Of a DNA stretch of 64,000 bases, positions 1 to 8,958 are shown in pieces (position 1 is the stretch's first letter; each line of letters starts with the position of its first letter). Source of the stretch: Anthoceros angustus (taxonomy: Eukaryota; Streptophyta; Anthocerotopsida; Anthocerotales; Anthocerotaceae); the NCBI GenBank assembly GCA_010909165.1, contig MU008182.1:496001-560000 (forward strand), given 5' to 3'. The notes beneath the pieces were generated by a model, which saw nothing but the letters and a program-made list of their open reading frames with translations, made no database searches and was not told the origin of the DNA. The translations under genes and the position numbers were made by a program.

Positions 1-125
1 CACCACATCTCTATGATGCCCGACGCCACCACATTTCTATGATGCTCGACGCCACCACATCTCTATGATGCTCGACGCCACCACATCTCCACATGCCACC
101 ACATCTCCATGATGTCCAATCGACC
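1..125. repeat. 26-bp tandem repeat at the left window edge
   Basis: Three near-identical 26-bp units (starting caccacatctctatgatg) lie at 1-26, 27-52 and 53-78, followed by two degenerate shortened copies. The array probably continues to the left of the window. No coding role is seen. Confidence 0.85.
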
Positions 126-757
126 ACCAACCCCGGCCACCACAACAAATCCTGTCATTCCATCACAGTGCCTGCATACAAGCAACCTGCCTCACAGTGC
201 ATGCATACCACCAGGTCTACCACACATGCAGCAAGTTCTGTGGACAAGAAATAGAATGGCAAACCAGTGCACCATCTCTGCACAGAGCGCATGCATCTTC
301 CACACACCACAATCAAACACATGGACTTCCACGCCAAAAAGCCAACATCTGCATGCAGCATCAACTCAGATCATAGAGAGTAAGAGCAAGTGCTCTGGTT
401 CCCTACCAGCCTTCACTCCCACAAGGAGAAACAGAACTTGCTGGAGAACAACAAACAAGCTGACCTGTTTGTAAGCAGCAATCATTGCACACTCATTGCA
501 GCAACCCTTGACCTTCAGAAACATCCTCCGCATATTCCAGCAGGAATAACAAACATTTGCACACATCTGCTGCAAACACGATATCTTTCGAAGGGGGTGA
601 ATATCCGAAACCCCTTCTATGACATGGAAACCCTCTTAGCACATTCCACACAGTCCTGAAATATGCGTTTTGCCTCGTTTTCAAGAAAGGTCGACCGTTT
701 TCCATCGAGTAGTTATCATGAAAACCTGTTTCCAACACACAAAGACAACAAATCCAA
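126..757. other. Intergenic stretch without a recognised gene
   Basis: Short ORFs occur on both strands, but none has a recognisable domain or convincing protein-like composition. The only structure noted is the left arm of an inverted repeat pair at 572-604, listed separately. Confidence 0.5.
572..604 (+). repeat. Left arm of a 33-bp inverted repeat pair
   Basis: The 33 bases starting gcaaacacgatatcttt recur in reverse complement at 2865-2897 with one mismatch. The arms enclose about 2.3 kb. Similarity fades right after the arm, so they could be the ends of a decayed transposon or scattered fragments of one repeat in opposite orientation. Confidence 0.75.
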
Positions 758-787
758 GCGAAGGCGCCGGCCGGCCGGCGCCTTCGC
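758..787. repeat. GC-rich perfect palindrome, copy 1
   Basis: This is a 30-bp perfect palindrome centred on the 20-bp core GGCGCCGGCCGGCCGGCGCC, extended on both sides by gcgaa/ttcgc. It can form a long hairpin with no loop. The same core recurs at 1458-1479 and 2523-2546 with different extensions. Confidence 0.9.
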
Positions 788-893
788 GCTGAGGAAGAGG
801 AAAATGAGATCATCAATTGCCTCACTACAGCGGGTCCAAAAGTTATTACGAACACGAGAAGAAGCACATCTAGGTGCCTACAGAACCGTAAAC

Positions 894-1352
894 CTACTCT
901 CTATGACTAACTTGTGACTCATCGGGTGCTAGAGCGGACTCCGAATCCATCACGATGACCAAATTTCGAATCCGCTCCAGTTCCCGTTCATCAAAGCTAT
1001 CGTTCTCGCCCAAAGCCCTTGAGTCTTCGTTCAGTCCTCGCCAGTTTTGGTCTTCAGCCGACAAGCAAGAAACCACCTGCGCTTTCAAAGAGTCCTTCTC
1101 GTTGATACACACCTCCTTTGCCCAGAATTGCGCAAGCCCTCTGCGGTGGGCCTCTAATGTCAATTCTTCGTCAGCATTTGGCAAAACCTCATACCCATGG
1201 ATCCGTTGTGGAATATATCCTGCACACCTCAAGTCAGCCTCAATAGAGGGGCATGCTAGCGCCCTTAAATGGCCGTGCCCATGCGCCCATAAAATCAACA
1301 AGAAGTTTTTCATGCCTCTACAGGACTCGAACCCTGACCTATTCAGGCACAT
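894..1352 (-). CDS. Unidentified ORF, possibly a decayed coding fragment
   Basis: This 152-codon open frame is not recognised. Its second half is charged and acidic (a run near the end reads DSFDERELERIRN), which looks more protein-like than most frames here. Its first codons overlap a tRNA-like sequence (1312-1377), so the nominal start is doubtful and translation, if any, would begin further in. There is an equally long open frame on the other strand, which lowers confidence. With the minus-strand ORFs at 2029-2466 and 3071-4313 it could belong to one degraded mobile element, but no conserved domain proves this. Confidence 0.2.
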   Translation of the reverse strand: MCLNRSGFESCRGMKNFLLILWAHGHGHLRALACPSIEADLRCAGYIPQRIHGYEVLPNADEELTLEAHRRGLAQFWAKEVCINEKDSLKAQVVSCLSAEDQNWRGLNEDSRALGENDSFDERELERIRNLVIVMDSESALAPDESQVSHRE

Positions 1353-1377
1353 ACTGTTTCCAAACCACTTGAGTACC
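1312..1377 (-). other. tRNA-like sequence (A-box and B-box) on the minus strand
   Basis: Read on the minus strand, GGGTTCGAGTCC (1323-1334) is a very good Pol III B box / T-loop, followed by TGTAGAGGCA. Upstream, GGTACTCAAGTGGTTTGG (1360-1377) resembles an A box / D-arm. The spacing of about 25 nt and weak stems argue against a functional tRNA. It could be a tRNA relic or the head of a tRNA-derived SINE. Confidence 0.35.
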
Positions 1378-1457
1378 TATCCTAAATTGAAACATATTAG
1401 AAGCACTAATTATTTATTTTATCAATGGCAGCCCAATGAGGAGAACATGCATGGGGA

Positions 1458-1479
1458 GGGCGCCGGCCGGCCGGCGCCC
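1458..1479. repeat. GC-rich perfect palindrome, copy 2
   Basis: This 22-bp perfect palindrome has the 20-bp core GGCGCCGGCCGGCCGGCGCC flanked by G and C. It lies immediately before a short tandem array whose units also carry truncated versions of the core. Confidence 0.9.
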
Positions 1480-1590
1480 ATGTACAAGGCTTGTTGGGGA
1501 AGGCGCGGCCGGCCGGCGCCCATGTACAAGGCTTGTTGGGGAAGGCCGCCCATGTACAAAACTTGTTGGGGAAGGCGCGGCGGCCGGCGT
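1475..1590. repeat. Short tandem array joining palindrome fragments
   Basis: The segment cgcccatgtacaaggcttgt and its continuation ggggaagg begin at 1475, 1517 and 1547 (spacing 42 and 30 bp). Copies are separated by shortened palindrome cores (gcggccggccggcgc near 1503-1519, gcggcggccggcg near 1576-1588). The third copy has substitutions. The palindrome seems to have been carried along during tandem duplication and then trimmed. Confidence 0.8.
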
Positions 1591-2522
1591 TCTCTTTATG
1601 GATGTGTATATTGAAACTCCTCTCATGCCATGGTTGCACACATTTTCAAAAACACCTATGGACCTATTTTCATTCATTCATTCATACTGTACTATGTGTA
1701 GCTTCGTTCTCGAAGAATATATGGGCATGTTCGGTACCCAAAAGCGTGAAGCATAGCATTACTTTGAGGCTGTCGTGAAATAGACATGTGTAAGTAGAGG
1801 TTTTGTTCACCAAACGGTCATCCTCTATTATGAGTTCAACTTGACGGCGGAAACATTTGTACGCTGTGGATAAGAAGGCAATCAAGAATAACTTAATTGA
1901 ATTGCGAGGATTTATTCAACCAGCGAGTCAAAGTGCCACCGAGGATAGTGAAGATGATGGTCATGATGCCGTGCCCAACGAAGATGATGGCGTGGAGTCT
2001 GGCGAAGAGTAGGAAACCCTCACGAATGTTAGGTCATCTTCAGCGGGCAATTGGTGAGGTTATGCGTGAAGCTCAATTCACTGTAGTTTGGAGGGCACAT
2101 TTCCAAGCGTAGTACATATTTCTGAAAAGAGTCTAGGCCCATGATAGGAATTTGGTTGTGGCTGTTCTCTATGTGCCGTTGTAGACTTCCCATGCTTAAT
2201 AACTTCCAATGTTCAAGCCTTTTTCCATTACATGCGGAAGGACATGTGGGGAGTGTGGCGGTAGTTGCGCGCTCGACATTGCGGCATACTAACAGGCAAC
2301 ACACGATGAGCCCTGCGGGCATATGTTGGCGGGAACCAGTTGCCCCACACTTTTCTTCATTCATTGATTGCAGTCTGTGGGACTGAACCATGTGATTATA
2401 TTTGTGGGCACAATTGAGGGTGTGCGAAGCCACCCACCACCCACACCCAAAGTCTTTTGTACACACATCCCGCTATGGGCTGCTACTCTCGCCTTTATGA
2501 GGCATCATCACAATGCCGGAAA
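1591..2522. other. Intergenic stretch; one weak minus-strand ORF
   Basis: No gene is recognised. A 145-codon minus-strand frame (2029-2466) is open and fairly protein-like, but has no domain I can name. It may be part of the same decayed region as the ORFs at 894-1352 and 3071-4313. Confidence 0.4.
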
Positions 2523-2546
2523 AGGGCGCCGGCCGGCCGGCGCCCT
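2523..2546. repeat. GC-rich perfect palindrome, copy 3
   Basis: A 24-bp perfect palindrome: the 20-bp core GGCGCCGGCCGGCCGGCGCC with AG/CT extensions. Its flanks are unrelated to those of the copies at 758-787 and 1458-1479. Confidence 0.9.
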
Positions 2547-2864
2547 ACTCCTCAGACATGCTTTGCTCCCCGGCCATCAGCGGGTTCGCCTCTCATCCAA
2601 TTTTGATCATACGAATCTTTAGGGTTGTTGTGCGAGAAAGACCCACAGTGACCGGCAGCAATGGCCCTTGTCATGGGTCTTAAATGCACCCCAAATAGGG
2701 TTACCTCTTGCACCATAACCCTTGGCATGAAATGGACCTTGTATCCGGTTCAGAATTTCCACCCTTCTTTTACGCCTTACATTCATTCATACCTCAAAAC
2801 CACCAGTTCAAGACCCATGTCAAACCCCCTTCAGGAGATAAATTTCAGAAAACCCCCTTCGTGA

Positions 2865-2897
2865 ATATTCACCCCCTTCAAAAGATATCGTGTTTGC
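2865..2897 (-). repeat. Right arm of the 33-bp inverted repeat pair
   Basis: Reverse complement of 572-604 with one mismatch. Neighbouring DNA (2800-2880) holds several more ccccctt/aaggggg motifs. Confidence 0.75.
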
Positions 2898-3070
2898 AAC
2901 AACAGGTGCTATTGGGCACTTCAACAATTGGGGGAGAAATCCAAGGGACACAAAATAAAACACTCCCCCTCGAGACAGCACCATTCAGAATTGCAGAATG
3001 ACCTGTGATGCTGGACTATCAAAACGTACCTGGTGCAGACACAGCATGCTGTTACCGCCGGTGGTGTGGC

Positions 3071-4313
3071 CTAGTGGGAGTGGCATGGAGCCACTGTCCA
3101 GGCTGGCGTGGACTTCTTCACTCTTAGCCGGTGAATCCACTGGATTGCCTGCTCAAAATCCAAAAACCCAGCAACATGTTCTTGCAGCTTGCTCCTACAA
3201 GCCAGGTTTTCGGCCAACTTCTTGTTCACAACATTACAGTGGTCTGTCTTGGCCTTCACACTTTGGCGGACTAGTTCCATGGTGCATCGTTGTGTTTCTG
3301 AGTCCAACCCACCGCCATTGAGCACAAGCTCTGCTAGCTGGACCTTTGTCAAGTCCAGATCCTTCAAGGCATCCTCCCCTGCCTTTGCAAGCTTTGACTC
3401 CTCATCCGCGCACGCCTCCAAGTCCTTCTTCACACGAAGTACAGCAGCCAAAATCACCTCCATTGGAGCCCTGGGCTGGAGGCCACTTTTCTCGTGCCCA
3501 TATGTCTTACCTTTCAATGGACGTACGTGGTCCTTCTCCGTGAAGCTCGCCAAAACTTTCGACGAGGACTATGGCTCCTTGTCAATCACAGCTGCTTTTC
3601 CTTTGTTGGCAGAGAGCAGCTCCAAACTTTGCTGCGACGACCGTCGTGTGGCCTCCCGTGGGCTCCTGCGGACATGGGAGTTTTCCTCTAGACATGGAAC
3701 GGCCAGCCCCCCTGCACCAAGCTTCACAGCTGGTGGAGCATCCATTCGAGCCCTCATCTTCCTTACCTCCACCTTCCTTGTCCCCAGCATCGTCACTCCC
3801 ATCTTTACACTTCCGCTGTTTCTTCTTCATCTGAAGCTTGTCCCAATAAGCTTGCCATTTCACCCTTTTACCGAGCAGTTTCTCCACCAACACACCAACA
3901 GCAAGGTTTTGAGGAACCCTCTGTGCAGCGCACAGGTTAGGCCGGCGCCCGTACAATCTATACACCAAGTCATCGATGTTCCTCCATTCTTCCACAGATA
4001 GTAAATTAGTAGTCCCTAGAAGGTAGCCATCATTTGCTCCCGGAAGGCCTCCAAAGTACCTAGCCAAAACATCTGACCCACCCACACGTTCCTTAAGACC
4101 AATTGCCAGGTTCTCGTCCCGCACATTCACACCAAAAGCGGATAGAACCTCATCCCCCGAGTGCCAATTCCATGGCGCTGCCTGCTCTGCTGAAGAAATG
4201 TCGACTTGCAAGGCTGCGGTCACTCTCTCAGCGCGAAGGGTGGCAGCCCTCTGTTGCCTCCTTACGTTCCTACTCTCCCTTGGGCGTGATGCTCTCCCAG
4301 CCACCATCCTCAC
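3071..4313 (-). pseudogene. Decayed unidentified coding region (frameshift plus stop)
   Basis: Two long minus-strand frames read one after the other. The first (4313 down to 3582, about 243 codons) contains protein-like text such as WRNIDDLVYRLYGRRPN and then a lysine- and acid-rich stretch. The reading then fits better in another frame (3802 down to 3071), with one internal stop near 3571. That part ends in a charged, probably coiled-coil segment of about 150 residues (LRVKKDLEACADEESKLAKA). A frameshift and a stop in otherwise coding-like sequence suggest a pseudogene. I do not recognise the family. Its place in repeat-rich DNA hints at a gag-like or other transposon-borne gene, but no zinc knuckle, protease or polymerase motif supports that. 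Confidence 0.4.
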
Positions 4314-5887
4314 CTACAGATGCCGCCATAGCCACAGCGCCTCCACCAAAAGCCACACTGCCTCCCCTCCACCCTGCCAAGTGGTTCACCCATGGTATCC
4401 AGGAAGCAAACCGGTAGCCTCCAAGCAGGTCCTGAATGGTAGAACTACACACCGCGCACACACAAACAGCCACCAACCAAACTACAAGCACCCAAAACGC
4501 CTCACCGGGTGCCACACTAGCACCCTCCTAGCAAACAAAAACCGTGTTAGAAACGACCTCCAAAATCAAGCAGCCTCCAATCGATCAAAATCCAGCTCCT
4601 ACGCCCCGCGGCCACCCACAAACGAATCGAAGCCGGCCACACTTCCAGCTTCCACGCCACGCGTGCAATCGATTCTGTGCACACACAGTAAGTGCTGGCC
4701 TCCATGACGCGCCCACGTCACAAACGTATGTTCACACGAAGAGTCTGCCCCCAAAACACTCGCTTTGCAAAACCAAAGACCTAATCAACACATGTGGTCG
4801 CGTCCGTACTCGCGACGACGCATTCAGCAGGTGGACGAGGGGTACTTAGTAACTGAAATTGTCATTTGTCCCACCGTTAATTAAAGTAATAATGGTAATG
4901 ATATATGTTATGCATGTTTTTATGGGAAAAAAATTCAACAAAATTCTCCTCCCAAAAAATGTACTGTATACTAAAGTTGAGATCAATTTGACAATATTTT
5001 TGCATAAAACAGATTCCACAGATCTCGAACATGCCAACTAGGGACGGTTTCTGCGTTTCCAGAAGTTGTGGTCACCATACTGTGCTTTAACCCTCTAACA
5101 GGATGACTCGATTTAACCCCAGAAGGCCGGAGCGACTCACTCCAAGTCATGAGAGCCTCGTTTTGAGTCCTGGATTTATTTGTGGTCGGATTTCCGATCT
5201 GAGACTTTGGAGCAGAGCATGGCCGGGTCCTCTTCCACCTGCCACATTTTTCCTCGAAAAAAACAGACACCATCTTCTCCCTCTATGATGCAAAGATCAA
5301 ACGATTCTTGGAAGATGCTGAAAGATGCCACTCAACTATATTGTAGAAAATGCCCAAGCCGTTCCGCGCTCCGCCCCTTCCCGTGCTCTTCCGCTCCCAT
5401 CCGGATTTGATCGTTCAAAATTATTTTGGTCAATGAAAGAAACTCGGATTCATCCCGAATTTTGCAAGCTTGTTGTTCTGAATGTGGGGAATCTGGTAGT
5501 GTAGTTTGCTCAACGAGCAAGTATGTACACATTGGTAGGCAAAGAAAGATGTTCACCTCATGTTGGTGCCTAAGGTGGATCGAAATGGCTATAGAAATTT
5601 GTGCATGTTCACTGAGGGGGTGGTGCTTTTTTCTGAATATATGGTTGGAAAGAGGAGGTCATTACGGTAATTGTGGTGTTGAGAACATTGGGGTCATATT
5701 TTCTTGTAATTAGTAATTCATAATAACAGAAAAACCCCAAAAATAGGGGAAAAAGGCAGCCGGCCTTCTGAGGTTAAGGCGCTTCGTCGTGGTTTGTTAA
5801 AAAGACATACTATCAATGTATAGGCACCTGCTCGCTCCTTGCGCGTCACGGCGCATCGATGCGAACTGCGCATTGTAAAAGGCACTT
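4314..5887. other. Intergenic stretch, partly AT-rich
   Basis: No gene is recognised. 4850-5040 is clearly AT-rich (TTAATTAAAGTAATAATGG and similar) compared with its surroundings. Small ORFs on both strands lack domains. The stretch ends at the target-site copy of the copia insertion. Confidence 0.5.
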
Positions 5888-5892
5888 GAAAC

Positions 5893-6105
5893 TGTTAGAA
5901 TTAATACCACACTAGCCCTTAGGGCACGGTTCGTAATTATCATTAAGTAAGCGTAAGTATCTAGATACGAATAGGTATTTGGGTGAACCGACACATAGAC
6001 GGTTACAAGCACAATGCTTCGGCATATCCTCAATGTAATGAGCACACTGCTTACAGATGTAGTTCTAATCCATCTGCGATTGTCAAAATTCCAGGGACCG
6101 TAACA
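5893..6105 (+). repeat. 5' LTR of the copia element
   Basis: 213 bp, TG...CA ends, same length as the 3' LTR. Differences seen are one T/C near 5943, one G/A near 6061 and two adjacent-region changes near 6074-6075. Confidence 0.93.
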
Positions 6106-6119
6106 TGGTATCAGAGCAC
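6106..6119 (+). other. Primer binding site (initiator tRNA-Met)
   Basis: TGGTATCAGAGCAC directly follows the LTR. TGGTATCAGAGC is the usual plant copia primer site, complementary to the 3' end of initiator methionine tRNA. Confidence 0.9.
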
Positions 6120-6245
6120 GGACATTCCCATGCCTAGCCAACGGCGCAGGGAGCGCCTCCAACGGCGCGCCGCTAGGCATGCAAATCTGCAAGAGTGGCA
6201 AAGAAACAATCGTGAGAATTCATACTTCAAGGAGGCAGGAGAAAA

Positions 6246-6334
6246 CTTGTGGGTTTATGCATGGATTCGAACCTGTTCCGTGCTCCTAATCATAGGAGAA
6301 GAACTCTCACTACGTGGGTTCTCCGACCCACAAG
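6246..6334 (-). other. tRNA-like hairpin in the copia leader
   Basis: A perfect 9-bp inverted repeat (cttgtgggt / acccacaag) closes an 89-nt segment. Read on the minus strand it contains AGGTTCGAATCC, a textbook tRNA B box, and an inner CTCCT/AGGAG stem where an anticodon arm would be. T-stem pairing is poor and the anticodon loop is irregular, so it is not a normal tRNA. It lies in the untranslated leader of the retroelement. Confidence 0.35.
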
Positions 6335-6770
6335 AATATGATTGGGCGTATGTAGATTTCTCCTTCCTGTTCATAGAACAGACACCAAACCCACAATGAT
6401 AAGGCAATTTACCACTACGGTTGATGTTCACAAACCACTCAACCCAGCACAAATAAGAGAAACATTAATCACCAGCCTACAAAACCTATGCAGACAGCAT
6501 AGCCTTATAATAGTGCCCGGCTCTGCAGATAACTTGTACATCCTCCCTCCACAATAAGAAATTGAGGAATTCCAAAATAAGATAATTCAGAATTTACAAG
6601 ACCTAGAAGCACATGTAGAATCTAACTCTAACACCTACAGAAACTACAAAATTGTAGTCACTCTCCAAATACACACAAATTCCCTCCTTAGGAGCACAAT
6701 TCTTAGCCTTTAAACAGTCCACCAATAAAAACACATTACGAAGTCCACCTCACACCTCCTGGTGTCCAAA

Positions 6771-8677
6771 GAGGACAAGTTCGATGGATAGCAACATAAC
6801 TTCCCTGTCTGGAAATTTCGTATTACAAATATACTCAAAGAATGTAAGCTTTGGGGCGACGTCGGAGGGGTTGGAACCCCAGCAATCCCCATCCCACTCC
6901 CTGCCAATGGAACACAGGAAGAAAAAGATGAGTGGGAGGACAAAAATCAGCAAGCGTGAAACATGCTCACATGAAGCAAGGAAACGTTCAGCAACTAGAA
7001 GGGACAGCCACAGCAGCTGAAGTGTGGAAACAACTCCACGAGATCTACGATGCCGGCGATATCATGCACACAATTCACACCATTAAAAGTTACCTTGGAT
7101 TGCGGATGGCAGAGGGCGATCACGTAGATCACCATGCCATGGTCTTCCGCAGCTGGACAATCAAATTCCAAGCTCTAGGATTTAATATTTCAGAAGAACT
7201 TCTCGCAAAAATCCTGCTATCTACACTACCCGAATCATGGATTAGCGTAGTACAAAGCCTCCAAGGCATCCAACCATTAACAGTCAACAAAGTGCTTAGC
7301 GCAATGCTTACCGAGGAAGGACGACGAAAAGTATTCGCCCATGGCGCTAGCGGCGAAGCCTCCTCCAGCGCCTTCTTCATGGGCAGAGGCAAACATAGAG
7401 GCCGGGGAAGAGGCATCTTCAGAGGCAACTCCAGAGGGAGTTTTAGAGGCTGAGGCGGTTCCTCCCCCAGCCGTGGAAGAGGTACATATAACCCCTCGTG
7501 GAAGCCTATATGCGGGTACTGTAAAATACCTGGCCATACATACGATGAATGCCGCAAAAGATTAGGCATAAATAATCCCCGCCGACAAGACCATTCTGGC
7601 CAACTGGCCCTCACAATGCAAAGGCACTCTAAGGCTTTCACAACCCACACAAGCTACGCACCTTCTGTTGCATCTTGCCTATCTGCTCAAGGGGCACATA
7701 CCTGGTACATAGACTCCGGGGCATCTCAGCATATGACCCCCCACAAGGAGTACTTCACAGCCATTATACCTGTAGCCCCACCACATTTCGTCAGCCTAGG
7801 TGATGACTCTAAGCACACTATAACAGGCTACGGCTCAGTAGACTTACACATCCAACCTCATTCAACACTTTAGATTTCCGATGTTCTGCTAGTACCAGGA
7901 CTTACCAAAAACCTGTTTTTGGTAAGTCTTCCTTGCACCCTTAAGCTTAGCAAGGAAGCAGATCAACGGGATGACACTTCAGACACTACTCCTCCTCCTT
8001 ACTCTTCAGCCGTAGGTAGTCTTATGTACCTCATGGTTTGTACTAGACCAGACCTATCCTATTTAGTGGGAGCCTTGTCACAGTTCCTATCAGCTCCTAC
8101 TCAAGCTCACTGGAAGACAGTTAAGAGGATATTTAGATACCTAAGAGCAACCTCGGACCTAGGGTTGCTTTACCAGTCACATATCAAGCAAGGAGAGCCT
8201 TTACAACTTGAAGGCTTTAGCGACGCCGACTGGGCCGGCAACATCGACGATAAAAAGAGTACAAGCGGCTATGTATATCTACTCGGAGGCACGACAACAA
8301 GCTGGAGTAGTAAGCGGCAGCAGGTAGTTGCACTCAGCTCAACCGAGGCTGAGTATTGCTCTTTGACCCATGCATGCAAAGACGGACTCTGGCAGCTTCT
8401 CCAACTTTCAGAGTTAGGCGAGATCCAGAGGATCCCTAGGCCGCTTTATTGCGATAATCAAAGTGCTATCGCGCTTACATATAATCCGAAGTTCCATGCT
8501 CGGACAAAGCATGTGGAAGTGCAATTCCACTTTATAAGACAAGTAGTTGACGAAGGCAAGTTTGTAGTTCTTTATTGCCCAATAGAACAGATGACGGCAG
8601 ACGTGCTAACAAAAGCACTCAACTCCATCAAACACCAAGAACACACAAGAAATATGGGACTAATAGGAATTTCATAA
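6771..8677 (+). pseudogene. Copia polyprotein remnant: gag, CCHC, protease, RT tail and RNase H
   Basis: The gag start (from about 6771; KFDG...FPVWKFRI) is broken by stops and a frame change. From 6932 to 8677 one frame runs with only two stops, a TGA at 7451-7453 and a TAG at 7871-7873. In order: gag helical region with VWKQLHEIYDAGD; an RG-rich tail; a CCHC knuckle (CGYCKIPGHTYDEC, near 7500-7555); the protease active site WYIDSGASQHMT (near 7700); then VLLVPGLTKNLFL joined in frame at about 7913 to the end of reverse transcriptase (SAVGSLMYLMVCTRPDLSYL). RNase H follows with the conserved GFSDADWAG and STSGYVYLLGG, and the C-terminal VEVQFHFIR and TADVLTKAL motifs. Integrase and the YVDD polymerase core are absent. 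The product would be gag-protease-RNase H if the stops were bypassed. Confidence 0.88.
7899..7928. repeat. 30-bp palindrome on the copia deletion junction
   Basis: Two perfect 14-bp arms (GACTTACCAAAAAC and GTTTTTGGTAAGTC) are separated only by CT. The site is exactly where protease-integrase linker sequence meets reverse-transcriptase sequence. Confidence 0.9.
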
Positions 8678-8731
8678 ATTAGTTTTAATACTCAGCAAGA
8701 TTAGAGAAGTACAACCTAAGGACTAGGTGCT

Positions 8732-8740
8732 AAGTGGGAG
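8732..8740 (+). other. Polypurine tract of the copia element
   Basis: AAGTGGGAG lies directly before the 3' LTR, the position of the plus-strand primer in LTR elements. It has one pyrimidine. Confidence 0.7.
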
Positions 8741-8953
8741 TGTTAGAATTAATACCACACTAGCCCTTAGGGCACGGTTCGTAATTATCATCAAGTAAGC
8801 GTAAGTATCTAGATACGAATAGGTATTTGGGTGAACCGACACATAGACGGTTACAAGCACAATGCTTCGGCATATCCTCAATGTAATGAGCACACTGCTT
8901 ACAGATGTAATTCTAATCCATCGACGATTGTCAAAATTCCAGGGACCGTAACA
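8741..8953 (+). repeat. 3' LTR of the copia element
   Basis: 213 bp, TG...CA ends, followed by GAAAC, the right-hand copy of the target-site duplication. Confidence 0.93.
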
Positions 8954-8958
8954 GAAAC

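Larger units (their letters stand above)
5888..8958 (+). mobile_element. Small Ty1/copia LTR retrotransposon, internally deleted, with target-site duplications
   Basis: Two 213-bp LTRs (5893-6105 and 8741-8953), each starting TG and ending CA, flank an internal region of 2,635 bp. Both are bordered by the same 5-bp direct repeat GAAAC (5888-5892, 8954-8958), so this is an intact insertion. The LTRs differ at 4 positions by eye (about 2%). A primer binding site matching initiator tRNA-Met follows the first LTR, and a purine tract precedes the second. Internal coding order is gag, CCHC knuckle, aspartic protease, then directly the last part of reverse transcriptase and RNase H. The whole integrase and most of the polymerase are missing. 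The element cannot move alone, though its cis signals look usable with proteins from a complete relative. Confidence 0.93.

Noticed and set aside
1-125. CRISPR-like array at the left edge
   Set aside because: The 26-bp units are directly contiguous without spacers, so this is a simple tandem repeat.
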